From Pseudoxanthomonas sp. YR558 (lineage in GTDB: Bacteria > Pseudomonadota > Gammaproteobacteria > Xanthomonadales > Xanthomonadaceae): a stretch of DNA of 64,000 nucleotides. The stretch's first letter is position 1, and each line of letters starts with the position of its first letter. The notes beneath the pieces are model-generated. The model was not told where the DNA came from, made no database searches, and was given only the letters and a program-made list of their open reading frames with translations. Both the position numbers and the translations under genes were made by a program. The DNA lies in assembly GCF_900116385.1 (NCBI RefSeq), contig NZ_FPCI01000002.1, positions 1,178,001-1,242,000 of the forward strand, written 5' to 3'. This document shows positions 49,795 through 58,681 of this stretch, piece by piece.

Positions 49795-51731
49795 GCGGGG
49801 CGCGCCTCGGATGTCTTGTGGTTCCGGAACCGGCGATCGGCGGCGGTGACGAAGCCGCCCAGCGCCATCAGGGCCGCGCCCAGCCAGATCCAGCGGACGA
49901 AGGGTTTGATGTGGACGCGCAGCGACCAGGCGCCATCGCCGAGCGGCTCGCCGATGGCGACGTAGACATCGCCGAGCACGCCCGGGCGGATGCCGGCTTC
50001 GGTCATCACCTGGCCGCCGCTGGCGTACGCGCGCTTCTCCGGATGCAGCAGCGTCACCGGCGTGCCGTTGCGCAGGACCTGCACGTGGCCGCGGTCGGAC
50101 AGGTAGTTGGGGCCCTGGGTTTCATCGACGCCCTGGAAGTGGAAGCCCCAGCGGCCGACCTCGACGGTCTGGCCCGGCTTCACCGCCAGTTCGCGCTGCA
50201 CGTTGAGCGCCTCCACCAGCAACGCACCGACCAGGAACACCGCGATGCCGGTATGCGCGAGCGTCATGCCGAGCATTTCCGGGGTGAAGCGGCCATTGGC
50301 GCGCAGGCGCGACCAGATGAAGCGCACGGTGCCCAGGCCGACCCATGCCGCGCCGAGGATGCCGGCGGCCGCCTTGAGCTTGCCCTGCGGGGCGACGAAG
50401 TACGCGACCACCGCCAGCACGATGGCCAACAGCGCCCACGGCAGCAGCATCGCGCCGAGGCGGGAGGCCTTGTCGCGCTGCCACTTGGTGAGCGGGCCGA
50501 ACGGCACCAGCGCCACCAGCGGCGCCATCAGCACGATGAACAACAGGCTGAAGTAGGGCGGGCCGACCGAAATCTTGCCCAGGTCCAGCGCATCGGCGAT
50601 CAGCGGATACAGCGTGCCCAGCAGGATCATCGCGCAGGCGGCGGTCAGCAGCAGGTTGTTGGCCAGCAGCAGCGTTTCGCGCGAGTTCGCCGCGAAGTAC
50701 GACTTCTCCGATGCCTCATCGGCCAGCTGCGGCGCGCGCCACGCGTACAGCAGCAGCGAGCTGCCGATCATGATGCCGAGGAAGATCAGGATGAACACGC
50801 CGCGACTCGGGTCTGCGGCGAACGCGTGCACGCTGGTGATCACGCCCGAACGCACCAGGAACGTGCCCAGCAGCGACAGCGAGAACGCGGCGATGGCGAG
50901 CAACAGCGTCCAGCCGCGGAAGGTGCCGCGCTTCTCGGTGGCCGCCTGCGAATGGATCAGCGCCGCACCGACCAGCCACGGCATGAAGCTGGCGTTCTCG
51001 ACCGGATCCCAGAACCACCAGCCGCCCCAGCCCAGTTCGTAGTACGCCCACCAGCTGCCCAATGCGATGCCGAGGGTGAGGAAGCCCCAGGCGATGTTCG
51101 TCCACGGACGCGTCCAGCGCAGCCAGCGTGCATCCACGCGGCCATCGAGCAGCGCGGCGATCGCGAACGCGAACGGCACCACGAAGCCTACGTAGCCCAC
51201 GTACAGCAGCGGCGGATGGATGATCATCCCCGGGTCCTGCAGCAGCGGGTTGAGATCGCGGCCTTCGCCCGGCGACGGCAGCAGGCGGATGAAGGGGTTG
51301 GAGGTGAAGATCAGGAAGGCGAGGAAGCCGACCGCGACCACGCCCATCACGCCGAGCACGCGCGCCATTACCACGTCCGGCAGTCCGCGCGAGAACAGCG
51401 CCACGGCGCCCGTCCAGATCGCCAGCACCAGCGCCCACAGCAGCAGCGAACCTTCGTGAGACCCCCACACGGCGGTGTAGCGGTAGACCATCGGCAGCAG
51501 CGAGTTGGAGTTGTCGGCGACGTACTTCACCGAAAAATCCTGCTGCACGAACGCGACGGTCAGCGCGATGAAGGTGAGCATCACCAGCCACAACTGCGCA
51601 TAGGCGGCCGGGCGCGCGATGTCCATCCACGCGGCCTTGCCGCGGTGCGCGCCGGCCAGCGGCAACAGCGCCTGCAGCGCGGCGGTGAGCAGCGCGAGGA
51701 TCAGCGCGATTTGTCCGAGTTCAGGCAGCAT
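49791..51731 (-). CDS. ccmF: Heme lyase subunit CcmF
   Basis: The 646-residue integral membrane protein has about 14-15 transmembrane helices and the tryptophan-rich heme-binding motif GWGGWWFWDPVENASFMPW. The conserved RSGVITSVHAFA stretch supplies a further histidine. CcmF with CcmH and CcmI attaches heme to apocytochrome c. The length matches the family norm of about 650. It starts MLPELGQIALILALL, 57 bp downstream of ccmE. Confidence 0.96.
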   Translation of the reverse strand: MLPELGQIALILALLTAALQALLPLAGAHRGKAAWMDIARPAAYAQLWLVMLTFIALTVAFVQQDFSVKYVADNSNSLLPMVYRYTAVWGSHEGSLLLWALVLAIWTGAVALFSRGLPDVVMARVLGVMGVVAVGFLAFLIFTSNPFIRLLPSPGEGRDLNPLLQDPGMIIHPPLLYVGYVGFVVPFAFAIAALLDGRVDARWLRWTRPWTNIAWGFLTLGIALGSWWAYYELGWGGWWFWDPVENASFMPWLVGAALIHSQAATEKRGTFRGWTLLLAIAAFSLSLLGTFLVRSGVITSVHAFAADPSRGVFILIFLGIMIGSSLLLYAWRAPQLADEASEKSYFAANSRETLLLANNLLLTAACAMILLGTLYPLIADALDLGKISVGPPYFSLLFIVLMAPLVALVPFGPLTKWQRDKASRLGAMLLPWALLAIVLAVVAYFVAPQGKLKAAAGILGAAWVGLGTVRFIWSRLRANGRFTPEMLGMTLAHTGIAVFLVGALLVEALNVQRELAVKPGQTVEVGRWGFHFQGVDETQGPNYLSDRGHVQVLRNGTPVTLLHPEKRAYASGGQVMTEAGIRPGVLGDVYVAIGEPLGDGAWSLRVHIKPFVRWIWLGAALMALGGFVTAADRRFRNHKTSEARPA

Positions 51732-51788
51732 GGTGAGTCCCGTGCTTCCCGCCGGATGCGGGAAGGAAATGGGCGACGGAGGCCCGGA

Positions 51789-52253
51789 TCAATTCGCCGG
51801 CCCCGTCGGTGCGGCCTGCACGTCGTGCTTCTGGTGCGCCTTGCCCATCTTGTCGGCGACTTCCTTGGGCATGTAGGTCTCGTCGTGCTTGGCCAGCACG
51901 TCTTCGGCGACGAACACACCGTCCTGCATCGTGCCGGTGGCGACCACGGCCTGGCCCTCGCGGAACAGGTCCGGGAGGATCTTCTCGTAGCGCACGGTGA
52001 GTTGCGCATCGCCGTCGGTGACGCGGAACTGCGACACCAGCGAACCGGTCTCGCGCTTGAACGAGCCCTTTTCGACCATGCCGCCGAGGCGGAAGCGGGC
52101 ACGTTCGCTGGCATCGCCGCGCAGCACTTCGGCCGGGGTGTAGAGGTAGGCCACGTTGCGCTGCAGGGCCATCGCGATCAGCGCGGTGGCGGCACCGGCG
52201 ACCAGCAGGGCCAGCAGCACGAACAGCAGGCGGCGGCGACGGACGGGATTCAT
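51789..52253 (-). CDS. ccmE: Heme chaperone CcmE
   Basis: The 154-residue protein has an N-terminal anchor ([22 protein letters not shown]), the beta-barrel segment ([44 protein letters not shown]) and the heme-binding [11 protein letters not shown], with covalent His123 and Tyr127. It carries heme from CcmC to CcmF in the periplasm. The C-terminus is short and polar. It starts 4 bp after the ccmD stop. Confidence 0.96.
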   Translation of the reverse strand: MNPVRRRRLLFVLLALLVAGAATALIAMALQRNVAYLYTPAEVLRGDASERARFRLGGMVEKGSFKRETGSLVSQFRVTDGDAQLTVRYEKILPDLFREGQAVVATGTMQDGVFVAEDVLAKHDETYMPKEVADKMGKAHQKHDVQAAPTGPAN

Positions 52254-52257
52254 GCGG

Positions 52258-52425
52258 TCAGCGTTCCAGGTCGGCGGGGGCGGCGTTGCGGCGGGTCTCG
52301 CGCGATGCGCGCAGGCGGGCGGCGCGCAGTTCGCGGCGCACCTGCAGGCGCGGCGCGAGGAAATCCCACGCCAGCACGAGGGCGAACACGGCGTAGGCGC
52401 CGATGACGTATTCCAGGTAACTCAC
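52258..52425 (-). CDS. ccmD: Heme exporter protein CcmD
   Basis: The 55-residue protein begins at GTG 52425 with [20 protein letters not shown], one membrane helix, and a basic cytoplasmic tail. This is the normal CcmD form that helps release holo-CcmE. The start overlaps the ccmC stop as GTGA. Confidence 0.88.
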   Translation of the reverse strand: MSYLEYVIGAYAVFALVLAWDFLAPRLQVRRELRAARLRASRETRRNAAPADLER

Positions 52426-53180
52426 GGCGTGGCTCCCTTGGCGGCGGCAAGCTTGGCGACCCAGTCCTTGCCGGCTTCGCGGCGCAGGTTGTCCGCGCGT
52501 GCGCGGGCCAGCAGCGAGCCGGCGAACCAGAACTTGGTGGCCACCACCATCAGCACCAGCGGCAGCACCATGCTGCTGTCCATGCTGGACTCGCCGAACA
52601 CGCGGATGGTCTGGCCCTGATGCAGCGAGTTCCACCACACCACGGAGTAGCGGATCACCGGCAGGATCGCCACGCCGACGATGGCCAGCAGGCCGGCGGC
52701 GCGCGCGGCGTTGCGGCGGTCGTCGATGGCGCCGTACAGGCCCATCACGCCGAGGTAGAGGAACAACAGGATGAGTTCGGTGGTCAGGCGCGGGTCCCAA
52801 TCCCACCACGTGCCCCACATCGGCTTGCCCCAGATGCTGCCGGTGGCCAGGGTAATGACGGTGAACGCTGCGCCGGTGGGCGCGCACGCCATCGCGAGGA
52901 TCTCACACAGCTTGATCCGCCAGATCAGCGCGATGGCCGCGTAGAACGCCATCAGGCCGAACACGAACATGCTCATCCACGCGCTGGGCACGTGGATGTA
53001 GAGGATGCGGAAGCTGTCGCCCTGCTGGTAGTCGGCCGGGGCCACGAACAGCGCCTGCCACAGGCCCACGCCCAGCAGCACGATGGCGGCGAGGTAGCAC
53101 CACGGCGTCCAGCGCGCCGCGAAGCGGTCGAAGTAGGGCGGCGAGCCGAGTTGGTGGAACCAGCGGACGAGTGGATTCAT
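52422..53180 (-). CDS. ccmC: Heme exporter protein CcmC
   Basis: The 252-residue protein has six transmembrane helices and the WWD heme-handling motif (MWGTWWDWDPRLT). Flanking histidines in ILYIHVPSAW and NSLHQGQT coordinate heme. It loads heme onto CcmE. It starts 15 bp downstream of ccmB. Confidence 0.96.
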   Translation of the reverse strand: MNPLVRWFHQLGSPPYFDRFAARWTPWCYLAAIVLLGVGLWQALFVAPADYQQGDSFRILYIHVPSAWMSMFVFGLMAFYAAIALIWRIKLCEILAMACAPTGAAFTVITLATGSIWGKPMWGTWWDWDPRLTTELILLFLYLGVMGLYGAIDDRRNAARAAGLLAIVGVAILPVIRYSVVWWNSLHQGQTIRVFGESSMDSSMVLPLVLMVVATKFWFAGSLLARARADNLRREAGKDWVAKLAAAKGATP

Positions 53181-53195
53181 GCGCAGCGTCGGTCT

Positions 53196-53882
53196 TCAGG
53201 TCAGGGCGATGCGGATCGCCGCGGCGGCGGCCAGCGGGGCGAGCAGCAACGACAGCAGCAGGCCGGCGGCCAGCCAGAGGAGGGCGCCGGAGGCATCCAG
53301 GCCTTGCGCGTTGGCGGCCACGGCGCCCGCGCCGAACACCAGCACCGGCACGTACAGCGGCAGCGCCAGCAGAGCCACAAGGATACCAGAGCGCCTCATG
53401 CCGACCGTCAGGGCGGCGACCACCGCACCCAGCAGGCTCAGCAGCGGCGTGCCCAGCGCGAGCGTGGCGAGCAGCATCGGCAGGTCGCTGCGCGGCAGGT
53501 GCAGCATCTCGCCCAGCAACGGCGCGGCGAGCACCAGCGGCAGGGCGGTGGTGGCCCAGTGGGTCAGCACGCGCACCAACACCAGCCAGGCCAGCGGCAC
53601 GGGGGCGAGGATCCATTGTTCGAGCGAACCGTCCTCGGCATCGCCGCGGAACAGCGTGTCCAGCGACAGCAGGCCGGCCAGTAGCACGGCGACCCACAGC
53701 ACGGCGGGCGCGACCTTCGACAAGGCCTGCGGCGAGGTGCCGAGGCCGAGAGCGAACAGCACGACGACCAGCAGGGCGAACAATGCCGGCTGCAGCGCAT
53801 CGCCACGGCGGCGCCACAGCAACTGCACGTCGCGCACGATCAGCGCACGGGCGGTCTGGAAGAGCGAAGGCGCCGGGTTCAT
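53196..53882 (-). CDS. ccmB: Heme exporter permease CcmB
   Basis: The 228-residue protein has six hydrophobic segments in the CcmB pattern: [61 protein letters not shown] and a final basic-ended helix. It is the permease partner of CcmA. The start overlaps the ccmA stop as ATGA. Confidence 0.95.
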   Translation of the reverse strand: MNPAPSLFQTARALIVRDVQLLWRRRGDALQPALFALLVVVLFALGLGTSPQALSKVAPAVLWVAVLLAGLLSLDTLFRGDAEDGSLEQWILAPVPLAWLVLVRVLTHWATTALPLVLAAPLLGEMLHLPRSDLPMLLATLALGTPLLSLLGAVVAALTVGMRRSGILVALLALPLYVPVLVFGAGAVAANAQGLDASGALLWLAAGLLLSLLLAPLAAAAAIRIALT

Positions 53883-54523
53883 GCGGGGCGCTCCAGCAGC
53901 AGCATGCGGGTCTGCACCGGCGGGGCGGCATATGCGCCATGCGTGGTGACCAGCGCGGCACCGCCATCACGCAGGTGCGCGGAGATCATCCGGTTGACCA
54001 GGGTGATGCCGTCCAGGTCGAGGTTGGCGTAGGGCTCGTCCAGCAGCCACAGCGGCGAGGGCGACAGCCACAGGCGGGCCAGCGAGAGGCGCTTCTTCTG
54101 GCCGGCGGAGAGCTGCCGCGCCAGGGCGTCCTCGTAGCCGGCCAAGCCGACCATGGCCAGCGCATTGCCCGGCATCTGGCGTGCGCGCCGCCCGTGCAGG
54201 CCGCAGAGGAAGTTGAGGTTCTCCAGCGCGCTCAGGTCGCCTTTCAGCGCCGGCAGGTGGCCCAAATAGGCCATGGCGTGGGCGCGGCGTGCGGGGCCAG
54301 CGGGATGGCCATCGATGTCGATATGGCCCGCATCCGCGCGCAGCAGGCCGGCCAGCACGCGCAGCAGCGTGGTCTTGCCGACGCCATTGCCTCCCTGCAC
54401 CAGCAGGGCCTCGCCCGCGTCCACGGCGAAATCCAGCGGCCCGAACACCGGCTCGTCGTTGCGCGAGAACGCCAGGCCCTGGGCGGCCAGCAACGGCGGA
54501 TGGGAAGGAGCGGCGTCGGTCAT
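53879..54523 (-). CDS. ccmA: Heme exporter ATP-binding protein CcmA
   Basis: The 214-residue ATPase has Walker [12 protein letters not shown], signature [16 protein letters not shown], Walker [13 protein letters not shown] and a histidine switch (VTTHGAY). It powers release of heme from the CcmC-CcmE complex. It is the first gene of the ccmABCDEFGHI operon, preceded by 117 bp before a DUF3293 gene on the same strand. Confidence 0.95.
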   Translation of the reverse strand: MTDAAPSHPPLLAAQGLAFSRNDEPVFGPLDFAVDAGEALLVQGGNGVGKTTLLRVLAGLLRADAGHIDIDGHPAGPARRAHAMAYLGHLPALKGDLSALENLNFLCGLHGRRARQMPGNALAMVGLAGYEDALARQLSAGQKKRLSLARLWLSPSPLWLLDEPYANLDLDGITLVNRMISAHLRDGGAALVTTHGAYAAPPVQTRMLLLERPA

Positions 54524-54640
54524 CGGATCGGGCGTTCCCGGGCGGGAGGCTGGGGTGTCCTGGGGCTCAGCCGCCCATTCTAAACGGTGTCACCCGTCAG
54601 GCCGCCTGCGACATACGGTCGCGCCCCGCGGGGCCCCTTC

Positions 54641-55147
54641 TTAGCCCACCCAGTCCGTGTGTGGATCGCCGTCGGCACCGGCCGGGCGCGGCCACATCAT
54701 CCGCAGGCGGACCGGTTCGCCCGCGCTCCAGCAGAGGGTGCCGCCCTGGCCAAATTCCCGAGCCAGCGCGTCGGCCTGGGCCAGCGTGGCGTCCAGCACC
54801 AGGCAGCCGTATTCGACCATGCCACCGCGGTTGTCGCAGCCGAGGGCCGGATGCAGCGTCAACCCAAGCGTCTGTACGCGCGCTTCCAGCCGGGCCTGCG
54901 CGGCGTCGTTGTCCGCGCGCGACGCCTCGCCGGGTGGGGGATTCCACGCGGTGATGAACAGATAGCGGTCCGCCATGACCTGGCGTTCGACCTCGGGGGC
55001 GGACAGGCCGGTGCAGAACAGCCATTCCTTGCGGCCGATCGTGACGAAATAGTGCGCCGCGGCCCAGGCGATCGCCAGCCGCGCGCGCTCGGCATCGGGG
55101 ACTTCCCCGTTCGCGGTGCCGTCGGCAGGAACGCTGTGTTCGGCCAT
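54641..55147 (-). CDS. DUF3293-like protein
   Basis: The 168-residue protein contains VMADRYLFITAWNPPPGEASRADNDAAQARLEARV and FGQGGTLCWSAGEPVRLRMMWP, the landmarks of DUF3293, a family with no assigned function. The ATG at 55147 gives MAEHSVPADG; an extension to 55183 is weaker. It is divergent from the aminotransferase at 55219, with 71 bp between starts. Confidence 0.78.
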   Translation of the reverse strand: MAEHSVPADGTANGEVPDAERARLAIAWAAAHYFVTIGRKEWLFCTGLSAPEVERQVMADRYLFITAWNPPPGEASRADNDAAQARLEARVQTLGLTLHPALGCDNRGGMVEYGCLVLDATLAQADALAREFGQGGTLCWSAGEPVRLRMMWPRPAGADGDPHTDWVG

Positions 55148-55218
55148 GGCCGCATCATCGCGCGTAACGTCGAGCGCGTACACTCCGTGCTCCCCCTCCG
55201 CCGAGTATCTGAACCGGG

Positions 55219-56370
55219 ATGTTCCAGCCGCAGACCAAGCTGCCCAAGGTGGGCACCACCATCTTCACCGTGATGTCGCAGCTCGCCGCCGAGCACGGCG
55301 CGGTCAACCTGGGGCAGGGCTTCCCGGATTTCGCGGTGCCGCAGCGGCTGGTGGACGAACTCGACGCCGCCATGCGCGCCGGTCACAACCAGTACGCGCC
55401 GATGACGGGCGTGGCGCCGCTGCGCCAGGCCATCGCCGAGAAGGTGCTGCGCTGCTACGGCCGCGAGGTGAACCCGGACACCGAGATCACCGTGACCAGC
55501 GGTGCGACCGAAGCGCTGTTCAACGCCATCCACGCCGTGGTGCGCCCGGGCGAAGAAGTCATCGTGCTAGACCCGGCCTACGACAGCTACGAACCGGCGA
55601 TCGACCTGGCCGGTGCGCGCGCCGTGCACGTGCCGCTGGACCCGCAGACCTTCGCGGTGGACTGGGACCGCGTGCGCGCCGCGATCACCCCGCGCACGCG
55701 CATGCTGATCGTCAACAGCCCGCACAACCCGTCCGGTGCGATGTTCGACGAGGCCGATATCCGTGCGCTGTCCGCATTGCTGGAAGGCACCGGCATCTAC
55801 CTGATTTCCGACGAGGTCTACGAGCACATCGTGTTCGATGGCCGCCGCCATGAATCGATCTTGCGGTATCCGGAACTGGCCGCACGCGCGTTCGTCGTCT
55901 CCAGCTTCGGCAAGACCTACCACTGCACCGGCTGGAAGATCGGCTACGCCATCGCGCCGCCGGCGCTGAGCGCGGAGTTCCGCAAGGTCCACCAGTACAA
56001 CGTGTTCTGCACGTTCGCGCCGGCACAGCACGCGTTCGCCGCGATGATCCGGCAGGAACCGGAGCACTACGAGCAACTGGGCGCGTTCTACCAGGAGAAG
56101 CGCAACCGTTTCCGCGAGCAGCTGCTGGGCACGAAGTTCGTGCCGCTGCCGGTGCCTGGCGGCTATTTCCAGCTGGTCGATTATTCGGCGGTCAGCGACC
56201 TGCCGGATGCCGAGTTCGTGAAGTGGTTGACCGTCGAGCATGGCGTCACCGCGATCCCGCTGTCCCCGTTCTACGAAACGCCGCCGACCGGCCAACGCTT
56301 GGCGCGGCTGTGCTTCGCGAAGAACGAGGCGACGCTGGATGCGGCGATCGCGCGGTTGAAGACGCTGTAA
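55219..56370 (+). CDS. PLP-dependent methionine/glutamine-type aminotransferase
   Basis: This 383-residue fold-type I aminotransferase has TVTSGATEAL, VNSPHNPSGA, LISDEVYEHIVF and the PLP lysine in SSFGKTYHCTGWK (Lys232). The pattern is like that of E. coli YbdL and of bacterial glutamine transaminase K/kynurenine aminotransferases, which transaminate methionine or glutamine to an alpha-keto acid. The next gene, an amidase, follows by 18 bp. That pairing supports use of glutamine as amino donor for methionine salvage. Confidence 0.9.
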   Translation: MFQPQTKLPKVGTTIFTVMSQLAAEHGAVNLGQGFPDFAVPQRLVDELDAAMRAGHNQYAPMTGVAPLRQAIAEKVLRCYGREVNPDTEITVTSGATEALFNAIHAVVRPGEEVIVLDPAYDSYEPAIDLAGARAVHVPLDPQTFAVDWDRVRAAITPRTRMLIVNSPHNPSGAMFDEADIRALSALLEGTGIYLISDEVYEHIVFDGRRHESILRYPELAARAFVVSSFGKTYHCTGWKIGYAIAPPALSAEFRKVHQYNVFCTFAPAQHAFAAMIRQEPEHYEQLGAFYQEKRNRFREQLLGTKFVPLPVPGGYFQLVDYSAVSDLPDAEFVKWLTVEHGVTAIPLSPFYETPPTGQRLARLCFAKNEATLDAAIARLKTL

Positions 56371-56388
56371 GCGGATACGGAGACACAG

Positions 56389-57186
56389 ATGCAGGACCTC
56401 CGCATTTCCCTCGTCCAGGGCGAGACCCGCTGGCACGATCCGGCGGGTAACCGCGACTACTACGGGGCGTTGATCGCGCCGCTCGCGGGGCAGACCGATC
56501 TGGTCGTCCTGCCGGAAACGTTCACCAGCGGCTTCAGCAACGAGGCCATCGACCAAGCTGAAGGCATGGACGGCGCCACGGTGGCGTGGATCCGCGAGCA
56601 GGCGGCGACGCTCAATGCGGCGATCACCGGCAGCGTGCAGCTGCGCACGGCGGAAGGCGTGTTCAACCGCCTGCTGTTTGCCACGCCCGACGGCGATCTG
56701 CAGCACTACGACAAGCGCCATCTGTTCCGCTATGCCAACGAGCACATGCGGTATGCGGCAGGCAGCGAGCGATTGACGCTCGAATGGAAGGGCTGGCGGA
56801 TCAATCCGCTGGTCTGCTACGACCTGCGCTTCCCGGTGTTCGCGCGCAACCGGTACGACGTGGAGCGGCCGGGGCAGCTGGATTTCGATCTGCAGTTGTT
56901 CGTCGCGAACTGGCCGGCGCCGCGCGCCTACGCGTGGAAGACGCTGTTGCGGGCGCGTGCGATCGAGAACCTGTGCTACGTGGCGGCGGTCAATCGTGCG
57001 GGCACGGACGGCAACGGGCACGCGTACAGCGGCGACAGTGCGGTGATCGATTTCCTGGGGCAGCCGGTGGTGGAGTTGCCGGCGGGCGAGGGGGTGGCGA
57101 CGTCGACGATCTCGGCGGCGGCGTTGGCGGCGCATCGGGAGAAGTTCCCGGCGATGCTGGATGCGGATCGGTTCGAGTTGCGCTGA
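56389..57186 (+). CDS. Omega-amidase of the nitrilase superfamily (YafV/Nit2-like)
   Basis: The 265-residue protein has the nitrilase triad Glu43 (LPETFTSGF), Lys109 (YDKRHLF) and Cys143 (PLVCYDLRFPV). It resembles YafV and Nit2, which hydrolyse alpha-ketoglutaramate or alpha-ketosuccinamate. Coupled to the transaminase just upstream, it would pull transamination by removing the amide keto acid. The length fits the family. Downstream is the non-coding inverted element. Confidence 0.9.
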   Translation: MQDLRISLVQGETRWHDPAGNRDYYGALIAPLAGQTDLVVLPETFTSGFSNEAIDQAEGMDGATVAWIREQAATLNAAITGSVQLRTAEGVFNRLLFATPDGDLQHYDKRHLFRYANEHMRYAAGSERLTLEWKGWRINPLVCYDLRFPVFARNRYDVERPGQLDFDLQLFVANWPAPRAYAWKTLLRARAIENLCYVAAVNRAGTDGNGHAYSGDSAVIDFLGQPVVELPAGEGVATSTISAAALAAHREKFPAMLDADRFELR

Positions 57187-57240
57187 GCTGCTACGGCGGG
57201 TTTTCGGGGCCTGCGGCGTCGCGTTGGTCGGCAAGTCCGA

Positions 57241-57730
57241 ATGGTGCCGCTGGCCGCGGAGGCCTTACTTTCTTTGCTTGTGCAAAGAAAGTAAGCAAAG
57301 AAAGCACACCCCGGCGGTCCGCCCACCGCTGCGCGGCGGGTGCGCAGTCACGACGGGAATTTTCGGACGGGGCATCCTGCCCCGGCCGAAAACGGCGCAC
57401 GTCCTGTGCGCCGCCCCTTCGGGGTTTGACCCGCCGTGCCTGCCGGACCTCAGGGGCCCCGAGAGCCGCGACTGAAGAATCGACGCGCGCCTTTGCCCTT
57501 GCTCCAGTTTTCGGGCCCCCATGAGGCACGGCGAGTGGGCCGGGTAAAACCCGCAGGGCGCCGCCCCGGATGGGCGGCGTTTTCGTATGGCACATGGATG
57601 TGTCTTACGAAAATTCCCGGATCGCTCGCGAACCCGGAGCGAAGCGCAGGGCGTGCCGCCTGGGGTGTGTTTCTTTGATTCTTTCTTTGCACAAGCAAAG
57701 AAAGAAGGCCTCCGCGGCGAGCGGCGCCAT
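57241..57730. repeat. 490-bp non-coding element made of two large inverted arms
   Basis: The left arm (about 57241-57465) and the right arm (about 57507-57730) are imperfect inverted copies over their whole length. The termini begin ATGGTGCCGCTGGCCGCGG on the left and, read as reverse complement, ATGGCGCCGCTCGCCGCGG on the right. Each arm contains a small hairpin (CTTACTTTCTTTGC with GCAAAGAAAGTAAG at 57264-57295, perfect; CTTTCTTTGC with GCAAAGAAAG at 57681-57704), a CACACCCC block, a GGGAATTTTCG block, and a GTGCGCCGCCCC-like block. Homology stops sharply at both ends. No coding frame is convincing. It occupies most of the 657-bp gap between the omega-amidase and thioesterase genes. Confidence 0.85.
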
Positions 57731-57843
57731 GACCAGTCTCCATGGGTTCAACCGCAAGAGGCGTGAACCCAATGCGTTCACGCAATCCTGTGCACATCAC
57801 GCTCATGACAGCGGCGATGCTGTCGCACGTCGATGTCGCGCGC

Positions 57844-58290
57844 TCAGCCCGCCTTCTGCGGCAGGATCTGGCACACCGCCTGGCACATCGCCAGCACCCG
57901 ACCCGCGTCGTCGCGCACCTCGCCGGCCAGGAACAACTGATTGCGCGTGCGCTCCACCAACCGCGCATGGCAGGTGATGTGCGGCATCTCCTGCGTCACC
58001 GGGCGCAGGTACTGCGTATTGAGCGACGTCGTCACGCTGGGTGGGGCGATCAGGTACGAGAACGGACCCAGCGTGTTGTCCAGCGCCGCGACGATGAAAC
58101 CGCCCTGCATGTGCCCGATCGGGTTCTGGTAGCGCGGCAGCACCGGGAAACGCATGGCCAGCGACTGGCCCTCCACGTACTCCACCGGCTCGCCCTGCAT
58201 GTCGACCAGGCAGGGCGGCGGAATCTGCAACGGCACGCCCGCGGGCAATCGCGCACGCAGCAGGGCGTTGATGTCGGCGGCGTCGGTCAT
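57844..58290 (-). CDS. PaaI-family hotdog thioesterase
   Basis: The 148-residue protein has the hotdog-fold pattern of PaaI/YbgC-related thioesterases: NPIGHMQGGFIVAALDNTLG, TTSLNTQYLRPV, HARLVERTRNQLFLAGEV. The GHMQGGF-D pattern holds the likely catalytic Asp. It hydrolyses acyl-CoA thioesters, with substrate unknown. The start overlaps the stop of the next upstream gene as ATGA. Confidence 0.87.
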   Translation of the reverse strand: MTDAADINALLRARLPAGVPLQIPPPCLVDMQGEPVEYVEGQSLAMRFPVLPRYQNPIGHMQGGFIVAALDNTLGPFSYLIAPPSVTTSLNTQYLRPVTQEMPHITCHARLVERTRNQLFLAGEVRDDAGRVLAMCQAVCQILPQKAG

Positions 58291-58679
58291 GGCGTGAAGC
58301 TCAGTTCGAAGGACGTATAGAACGGAGCGCGGGGCGGGGCGGCCAGCGTCTTGTGGTTGATCTGCTTCTGCACGCAGATCGCCAGCGGCGTGGCGCCGTC
58401 GCGCCAGGTGCGGCGAACGGCGCCGCCGGCATCCAGCTCGGCCACGATCACGAACGGCGCGGTGTCGGCGTTGGGCGTGGCGCATTCGGCGATCGCATCG
58501 CCGAGTACGCCCGATTGCGCATCGCGCATCGCCTGCGAGGTGGCCGCCGGCAATGAGGCTTCATCGGCATCGGCGCGCTGCTTGGCCTGCGTGTAGTCGG
58601 TGGGCGACTGCGCGTGCGCGGCGGTGGCCGCCGCCATGGCAAGGACGAACAGTGCCGTCGTGCGAATCAGAGGGCGCAT
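58287..58679 (-). CDS. Exported protein of unknown function
   Basis: The 130-residue protein has a signal peptide (MRPLIRTTALFVLAMAAATAAHAQ). Two cysteines (AECATPNAD and AICVQKQI) may form a disulfide. The C-terminal FYTSFELSFTP resembles small TonB C-like or DUF-type periplasmic proteins: APFVIVAELDAGGAVRRTWRDG followed by CVQKQINHK is like the recurrent energy-transducer fold. No clear family assignment. It lies 2 bp downstream of the sugar dehydrogenase gene. Confidence 0.6.
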   Translation of the reverse strand: MRPLIRTTALFVLAMAAATAAHAQSPTDYTQAKQRADADEASLPAATSQAMRDAQSGVLGDAIAECATPNADTAPFVIVAELDAGGAVRRTWRDGATPLAICVQKQINHKTLAAPPRAPFYTSFELSFTP

Positions 58680-58681
58680 GG

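Noticed and set aside
49743..52406. A plus-strand frame of 887 codons over the ccm genes
   Set aside because: The composition is antisense-like (His, Arg, Gln, Ala rich) and the minus strand has ccmE, ccmF and ccmG with full motifs.
57191..57722. Small frames inside the 490-bp inverted element with FFAYFLCTSKES-type sequences
   Set aside because: They arise from the CTTTCTTTGC repeats in all frames and have no ribosome sites; these are typical false proteins in this repeat.
57241..57730. Insertion sequence
   Set aside because: There are inverted arms but no transposase or flanking target duplication was visible by eye, so only a non-coding element is claimed.
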